Source: Antedon mediterranea
Lineage: Eukaryota > Echinodermata > Crinoidea > Comatulida > Antedonidae
Length of the DNA: 64,000 nucleotides
NCBI RefSeq assembly: GCF_964355755.1
Contig: NC_092673.1
Location: 17,921,001 to 17,985,000, forward strand
Direction: 5' to 3'
Shown: positions 58,565 through 64,000 of the stretch, piece after piece
Numbering within the stretch: position 1 is the first letter of the stretch
How the letters are laid out: each line of letters begins with the position of its first letter
Program-made: the position numbers and the translations under genes
Notes under the pieces: generated by a model
What the model saw: the letters and a program-made list of their open reading frames with translations, nothing else
The model's database searches: none
What the model was told of the DNA's origin: nothing

Positions 58565-61513
58565 TTAAATAATAATAGTAGAAACAAGGTATTCATGTAG
58601 TTTGAACTTAAATGAAGATATAAAATTAATAATTTTAATTTCATCTGGTAAAGAATTCCAAATTTTTGGTCCTTGAAAAGTTATATCATGCTTGCCAACC
58701 TCCGTGTTAAAACAATCATAAGCATAATCAAATTTATTTCTGGTATTATAATTATGAACTGAACTAAAAGTTTGAAAATAAGTATCAAAAATTCTGGGCA
58801 GTTGATTATGTTTGAATTTAAACATAAATAAAGCAACATTTTTTGTAAGTAAGTCGTAAATATTAAGTGTATTAGATAAGACAAAAAGAGGAGCAGAATG
58901 GTGGAGGTAATGAACATTATAAACTGATCTTAAAGCTCTTTTTTGCAAAATATAAATACGGTTTAAATTAATTTTTGAAGTAAAACCCCAAACGGTTATA
59001 CCATAAATTAAATGTGGCAAAAAGAGTGATTTATAAATTAATAGTAAAACGGAGGAAGGCAAGGCATGTTTGAGTTTATTGAGGACACCGACCACTCTTG
59101 ATAGTTTTAATGAAATTGTATTAATATGAGAAATAAAAGATAAGTATTCGTCAATAAAAATGCCAAGAAATGTTGTTGCTTTAGTTCTTTCAATTTCGCT
59201 GATGCCGTAATATAATTTAGGAATGTTGGGGGGGATTAGTTTATTAACTGAACGAAAAATAATAAATTTGGTTTTTTTAATATTTAACGAAAGCTTATTT
59301 GATTTTAACCAGTTTGCAATTTTAGTAAGTTCTTGATTCATTAAAATAATAGCTTGGTAGATGTCCTTATGATTAATAAATAAACTTGTATCATCTGCAA
59401 ACATAACAATTTCAGCACAATCACTAATATAATTTAAATCATTAATAAATAACAGAAATAAAAGCGGACCAAGGATGGATCCCTGTGGAACACCACACGA
59501 AACTGGCCGCAGCTCAGAGACAATATCATTGATTGATATATATTGATGTCTGTTACTTAAATAATTTTCAAACCACTTAAGTGGTATACCTCTTATACCA
59601 TAGAAACGTAACTTATTAATTAAAATATCATGAGAAATACAATCAAAAGCCTTTGACAGGTCAATAAAAACTCCTAAAGTAAATTGTTTATTGTCAATAG
59701 CAGACAAAATATTATGGATTGAATGATGGATGGCATGTATTGTAGAATGTTGGGAACGAAAACCAAACTGAGAATTGCTGAGGATGTTAAACTTTGTAAG
59801 AAATGAAATAGTTTGATCATAAACTATTCTTTCAAGTAGTTTAGAAATAGTTGGCAAGATGGAGATGGGCCTATAGTTATTGATATTTGAGACCTCACCA
59901 CCTTTATGGATGGGTACAACTTTAGCAATTTTCATTGCATTTGGAACCACACCCTTTACTAAAGACATGTTCATTATGAATGTTAGTGGTATAGCTAATG
60001 CCAATGGACATATCTTTAGTATATATGGACCAATGTTATCAAAACCAGGAGCTGTTGTTTTTAAATTATTTATGTATGTTACTAATTCTTGTTCACATAC
60101 AGGTTTGAAAAATAATGATGAAGGAAAATTACCCTGAAGGAAATCATTGTAAGGTTGAACATTGCCATTGAATGGAGTATTCGAAAAAGAATTTGCAATA
60201 TTTGAGAAAAATGAATTAAAAGCTTCGGCTTTTTCTTTGTCATTTGTATATTCACATTGACCATTTATTAGTTTAGCTGGGAATGAATTTTTCCTTTTTC
60301 TACCCATTACATTATTAATTTCGCGCCATGTACTTTTCATATCACCTTCACATTTACCAAATACATTGTTATAGTGCTCTTGTTTACTATATCTAATAAT
60401 ACTATTTAGTTTGTTTCTATAACAACAATATTTTTTCCAATGTGAAGGTGATGACGAAGCTTTATATCTAGCATACAGCTTTTGCCTGGTTTTGATTGAC
60501 TTGGCTATACCTTCAGTTATCCAAGGTGATTTGAGCTTGTTTGCTCGAGTACGAATATTTTGCAGTGGAAAATGTCTGTTTATACAATCGTTAAGGATGT
60601 TATTAAAACTAGAAAAAGCTATGTTTACATCACTTTGTTCAAGTACTTCATTCCAGCTTATGTTATTTACATTTTCAATGAATTCTTGTTTAGATCTATC
60701 ATTGTAAATACGTTTCTTAATGAATTTAGGTGGTTTTTTTTTAATATGGAAGGATGAGTTAATACAAAATGTGGGAAAATGATCAGATAAATCGACAGTA
60801 AATATTCCGGATGTGAAAGAGGGATACAAGGATTCAATATTACAGTAGATATTATCAATAATAGTAGAGCTATGCAAGGTAATTCGGGTTGGATTAGTAA
60901 TAACAGGCTGAAATGAATGACTGAAAATATTATCAATGTGATCCTGGACATATTGATCAGTACTAAGAAGGTTGATGTTAAAATCACCAGCTAAGTATGC
61001 CATTTTTTTATCTTCATTAATAATTTTCATGACTGATGATAGGTCCATATTTAAGGTGTTAGCGTTGGTGTCAGGTGGACGGTATATAATTCCAGCAATA
61101 ATATTTTTACCAGAGTTATTCTCAATTTCAATAAAAATTGATTCAGCTGACGTAATTAGGCTTGAGAGATCATATCTCCTTTTAAAGGCAACATGAGTTG
61201 AAACGTATAGTGCAACGCCACCACCTTTTTTATGTTCCCTGTTATTTAAAATAAGGTTGTAATTTGGAATGCTTAGAAGATTGGTGTCGGTAGAATCCTT
61301 AATCCAAGTTTCAGTAAGGGCAAGTAGAGTAAAACTATGATTTAAGGACTGAATAAAGTTACAAAATTTATCAAACTTATTATTTAAACTTCTACAATTT
61401 AGATTTAATATTGAAAAGTTAGATGACGTTTCAGAACTATATATAGTATTAAACAAATCTATATCATAATAACTTGAGCAATGATTGCAATCACCATTGA
61501 CATTATTTTGCAT
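58565..61513 (-). CDS. LINE ORF2: endonuclease and reverse transcriptase
   Basis: 982 residues from an ATG to a stop with no break. An AP-type endonuclease occupies about 33-250: N39 in LNLNC, E68 in LTETW, GDFN at 176-179, DNIY at 220-223 and SDH at 243-245. The reverse transcriptase runs about 470-800: YRPISILPTISKLLE near 547, QFGFR near 582, FIDLSKAFD at 617-625, GVPQGSILGPLLF near 674, the catalytic FADD at 705-708 and LGIFID at 783-788. A C-terminal region has QKRALR, YNTR and GPKIWNSLP, as in many CR1-, L2- and related LINEs. Together they nick genomic DNA and copy the element RNA at the nick. All catalytic residues are present, so ORF2 could be functional, although ORF1 is not intact. 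Clade assignment within the CR1/jockey group is tentative. Confidence 0.95.
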   Translation of the reverse strand: MQNNVNGDCNHCSSYYDIDLFNTIYSSETSSNFSILNLNCRSLNNKFDKFCNFIQSLNHSFTLLALTETWIKDSTDTNLLSIPNYNLILNNREHKKGGGVALYVSTHVAFKRRYDLSSLITSAESIFIEIENNSGKNIIAGIIYRPPDTNANTLNMDLSSVMKIINEDKKMAYLAGDFNINLLSTDQYVQDHIDNIFSHSFQPVITNPTRITLHSSTIIDNIYCNIESLYPSFTSGIFTVDLSDHFPTFCINSSFHIKKKPPKFIKKRIYNDRSKQEFIENVNNISWNEVLEQSDVNIAFSSFNNILNDCINRHFPLQNIRTRANKLKSPWITEGIAKSIKTRQKLYARYKASSSPSHWKKYCCYRNKLNSIIRYSKQEHYNNVFGKCEGDMKSTWREINNVMGRKRKNSFPAKLINGQCEYTNDKEKAEAFNSFFSNIANSFSNTPFNGNVQPYNDFLQGNFPSSLFFKPVCEQELVTYINNLKTTAPGFDNIGPYILKICPLALAIPLTFIMNMSLVKGVVPNAMKIAKVVPIHKGGEVSNINNYRPISILPTISKLLERIVYDQTISFLTKFNILSNSQFGFRSQHSTIHAIHHSIHNILSAIDNKQFTLGVFIDLSKAFDCISHDILINKLRFYGIRGIPLKWFENYLSNRHQYISINDIVSELRPVSCGVPQGSILGPLLFLLFINDLNYISDCAEIVMFADDTSLFINHKDIYQAIILMNQELTKIANWLKSNKLSLNIKKTKFIIFRSVNKLIPPNIPKLYYGISEIERTKATTFLGIFIDEYLSFISHINTISLKLSRVVGVLNKLKHALPSSVLLLIYKSLFLPHLIYGITVWGFTSKINLNRIYILQKRALRSVYNVHYLHHSAPLFVLSNTLNIYDLLTKNVALFMFKFKHNQLPRIFDTYFQTFSSVHNYNTRNKFDYAYDCFNTEVGKHDITFQGPKIWNSLPDEIKIINFISSFKFKLHEYLVSTIII

Positions 61514-61707
61514 TGGAGTAAGTTAAAGACAAAAATAAAATTGAAAAAGAACAAAAAACAAATACCGTACAACTATAAGTATCAAAGCAAATCGACTTGT
61601 ACTAAGTAATACGCACATGTATATTTGCCTAATTGGTAACTATGTGTGACAGCCGTCGCTCCATCAATAACAGCTAATGAACAGTACCGGTAAAGCCTTG
61701 CATCAAA

Positions 61708-62500
61708 CTACTTGTATAATTTTCCGTTTATGAACAGACTACCTTTGCGAAAGACCGGTTTATTTCCTTCCTTCCTTCCATGCCTTATGCATTACGTCAC
61801 GGAGAGCTCTCTTCTTGGCTATATCAACAGCTGGTAAATCTTCCAGAACAAACACATTCCCACCTTCCTTTGTTGTTGATTTTGCCTTTTTAAAAACAAG
61901 ATGGCGCTCAGGTCGGTAAACAAACTTAGCGATGATGTGTCTGGGCTTATCATTCACAGACTTAGGATGTTTCCCTGTGCGATGTGCTAGTTCGATATTA
62001 ATATCAGGTAGGTCCAGCTTATTTGTTATGTACTCTTTTAAGATGTCATGCACATTTTCACCTTTACTTTCAGGAAGGCCTCCAAAACGCAGGTTAAAAC
62101 TTCGGGAATAGCGTTCTAAGTTAATAATCTCCGTTTCTAGTCTCTCAATAGTCGGTTTCATGTTAGTAGATATTTCAGTAGTCAAATGTAATACTTTGGT
62201 GGTAAGATCCATGTTTTTCTCTTCCAGTTCACTGATCAGTTTAGATGTATATGTAACCGATTTCTCCATATCTATTTGGCGAACTTCCATTGCTTCCACT
62301 CGTTCAATCAACTTATCCTGCTTATAAAGTAAGGTATCCAGCCGTCCACTCAGTTTGTCAGTTAGCGTAACGATATCCTGTCTCAGAAGGTCAAGCCCTG
62401 TGCTAAGATCCAATTGTTGCTAAGGTATTTCAGCCTCGGTGGTAGGCCCAGGATTGTTTTTATTTTTACGAAGATTTGGGCGATTTGATGGTGTCGACAT
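61708..62500 (-). pseudogene. LINE ORF1 (RNA-binding chaperone), stop and frameshift
   Basis: The natural start is the ATG at 62500 (MSTPSNRPNLRKNKNNPG), since the long open part begins without an ATG. A TAG at 62422-62420 interrupts it after 26 codons; the frame then stays open to 61760. The product has a coiled coil (about 20-100 after the stop), then LERYSRSFNLRFGGLPE, the RRM-type core, and PRHIIAKFVYRPERHLVF, the C-terminal domain of L1-ORF1-like proteins. At the end, four GGAA units (about 61763-61779) push the reading into TAAACC; the other frame continues KPVFRKGSLFINGKLYK to a stop at 61710-61708, which fits the usual C-terminus. So one surplus GGAA unit or other slippage explains the frameshift. 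Expected role is nucleic-acid chaperone binding the element RNA. Confidence 0.85.
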
Positions 62501-62649
62501 TATAAATAATACGTTTAAGTGATATAATTTCAATAGAATACGAATAAATCAGTAGTATGGAGATAGCTGAAAAGTGAATTAGGTAATTTCGGAGCTACGG
62601 TTTTCTACTGCTTACCTTACCATCACAACGTTACAACGTTACTACTACT

Positions 62650-62683
62650 ACTATAATTTTAAACCGGAACCCCCCTTTAATGT
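62650..62683. mobile_element. Isolated terminus of a TTAA-type transposon
   Basis: TTTTAAACCGGAACCCCCCT followed by TTAA matches the right end of 44510-46085. Its left partner was not found; the LINE begins just beside it, so the LINE probably inserted into the element or cut it off. Confidence 0.65.
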
Positions 62684-64000
62684 TCATGCTCGACTCATTA
62701 TAGAGGAGATCGGGCCTCCAGCCCTTGTAACCAAACATTTTTAAAAACCCATAAAAAAGGTAAAAAAGAATTGACAAGCAGAGAGTCGACCCCTGCAACC
62801 CTGCCTCTAGGCCTATACCCTCATCAATACACCACCGATCCATCCAGCTTGTTTGATCGAATCAGGTTTTACTTTATATAATATGAATAGAGAACAAATG
62901 TATTATGTAAGCATTTTAACCAACCAATCAGAACTGAGTTGACGTTGTTTCTATACTGGTGTCACCACATAACAAACAGGCCTTCTATGGGGTTTCCCTG
63001 ATCTCACAACATTCAAACACAGTGTTGTGGTCTTTCATTTTCAGAAAACACAGTCTTTCATTTTCATGATGTATTAAATAACTACAATGCACTGTAAAGT
63101 TTGATGTGATGTGTAAAAAATGACTAAACTTTTCTATTTAATAATGAAATTTGTTTTAACAATTTGAGAACTTGGAATGCACATAGCAGGGGCGGATGCA
63201 GGATTTTGTGAGAGGGGGGGGGGGCAACTGTAGAAAGTCCACACCAACTCAGCCCCACCATGGTTGGGGCTGAGGTGAGGCGATTTTGAAAATGTTACAC
63301 ATCTTGGTCGGAAATGGCACTCTCACGTTAAATAAATGTAAACAAAAATTGATATTTTAAATATGAAAACTGAGGTACTAGCCTATTAAAGGGTAACATT
63401 TTCCCTATAGGCCTATTTTGAGTAAAAGCGTCACAACAGGGCATTTCGCGCAAGTCAGCGTTTGCACGTACATGGCGGAAAAAGGTGCTTGTCCAGGGCC
63501 GTCGACAGGAACTGTGGCGAAGCGAACTTTGTTAAATGACGCCCCAGATGGCCGGAATAAAATGATACGCTCGCACATAAAATTCATGATAAATGGCACC
63601 TCTAATTTGCAGGAAAAGACACTCTTATATGTAGCATGCTACTTTTTCCCTCCAATAAACACACGTGACTAATTACAGGACGATATAACATTTTGTATTT
63701 TGTTTTGATTGTGTTGCGTTTGTTACATGCAAGGCACAAACAGAAGATAGGCAATACAATGGATAAGTTATATACTCTAGTCTACGTTTTATTCTTCAAA
63801 CAGAAAAGCAAAAGATAACAAAATCAATTAAAATGATTATAAAGATAAAGATTAATTAATAATATAAAATAATTATCAAAGTATAAGATGGTGGTAACAC
63901 ACAATCAAAATACATAAAGAAATTCAAGCCCAAGGCTAATATAAAGCTTTACTTCAGTTGTTCAAAACAGTCAAACAGACTCCTAGATACTTCAATAGAC
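62684..64000. other. Intergenic end of the window with transposon fragments
   Basis: CAGGGGCGGATGCAGG with an 11-G run (63187-63224) is one end of a hAT-like element whose other end is not in view. TCAGCCCCACC/GGTTGGGGCTGA (63249-63275) is a small hairpin. GGCCGGAATAAAATG near 63551 is related to the repeat at 57395-57910. Two overlapping 64- and 84-codon frames near 63405-63672 are unrecognised and not called. Confidence 0.5.

Larger units (their letters stand above)
58301..62645 (-). mobile_element. Near full-length CR1/jockey-type LINE
   Basis: Minus-strand element about 4.3 kb: a short 5' leader, ORF1 (62500-61708, damaged), a 194-base gap, ORF2 (61513-58565, intact) and a 3' untranslated region ending AATAAAAATT and an (ATTG)n run at 58301-58323. 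Short tandem 3' ends, rather than poly-A, are usual for CR1/L2-like LINEs. The 5' end abuts the terminus of a TTAA-type DNA transposon (62650-62683). No target duplication was found. Confidence 0.85.

Overview
The window is AT-rich animal nuclear DNA: a spliced gene with GT-AG introns, a CR1/jockey-type LINE, abundant cut-and-paste and foldback elements, and a long array of rolling-circle-type elements. No bacterial operons, rRNA or tRNA genes are visible. The repeat content and frequent TAGGCCTA-like tracts suggest a marine invertebrate, perhaps an echinoderm or another non-vertebrate deuterostome; that placement is a guess.

Region 1 (1-16290) is bounded by two inverted arms of about 2 kb (1-2050 and 14335-16290; the window starts inside the left arm). 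Between them lie (a) a 7.4-kb transposon (2774-10183) with CCCAGTGGGC ends, a 61-bp minisatellite of about 34 copies at its left end, a 112-bp repeat at its right end and further transposons nested inside, and (b) a previously hidden four-exon gene on the minus strand (11171-12742) whose product looks like an OB-fold, RPA-type single-strand-DNA-binding protein. Without the 7.4-kb insertion the structure would be a roughly 9-kb long-inverted-repeat block carrying that gene.

Region 2 (17580-42292) is a 24-kb array of sixteen related units, mostly 1.5-1.7 kb and head-to-tail, named H0-H15 here. Every intact unit ends in a 9-bp-stem hairpin followed six bases later by CTAG, the hallmark of a Helitron 3' end; many begin with a second hairpin module starting TTGGTTATCCGC or TTAGTTATCCGC, which is inverted just before the 3' hairpin. 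None encodes a Rep/helicase, so all are non-autonomous. Four units (H2-H5) in opposite orientation sit as one block inside unit H1, and the empty site can be reconstructed to the base. A solitary copy at 48131-51345 carries two later insertions.

Region 3 (42293-58300) is intergenic DNA with assorted DNA transposons (two with TTAA duplications, one hAT-like, one with 8-bp duplications and GGCCGAGTTGACGTGA arrays), hairpins, retroposon tails and minisatellites. No host gene was recognised.

Region 4 (58301-62645) is a nearly complete minus-strand LINE. ORF2 (982 aa, endonuclease plus reverse transcriptase) is open and has its catalytic motifs; ORF1 has one in-frame TAG and a GGAA-repeat frameshift. 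The remainder to 64000 holds transposon fragments only.
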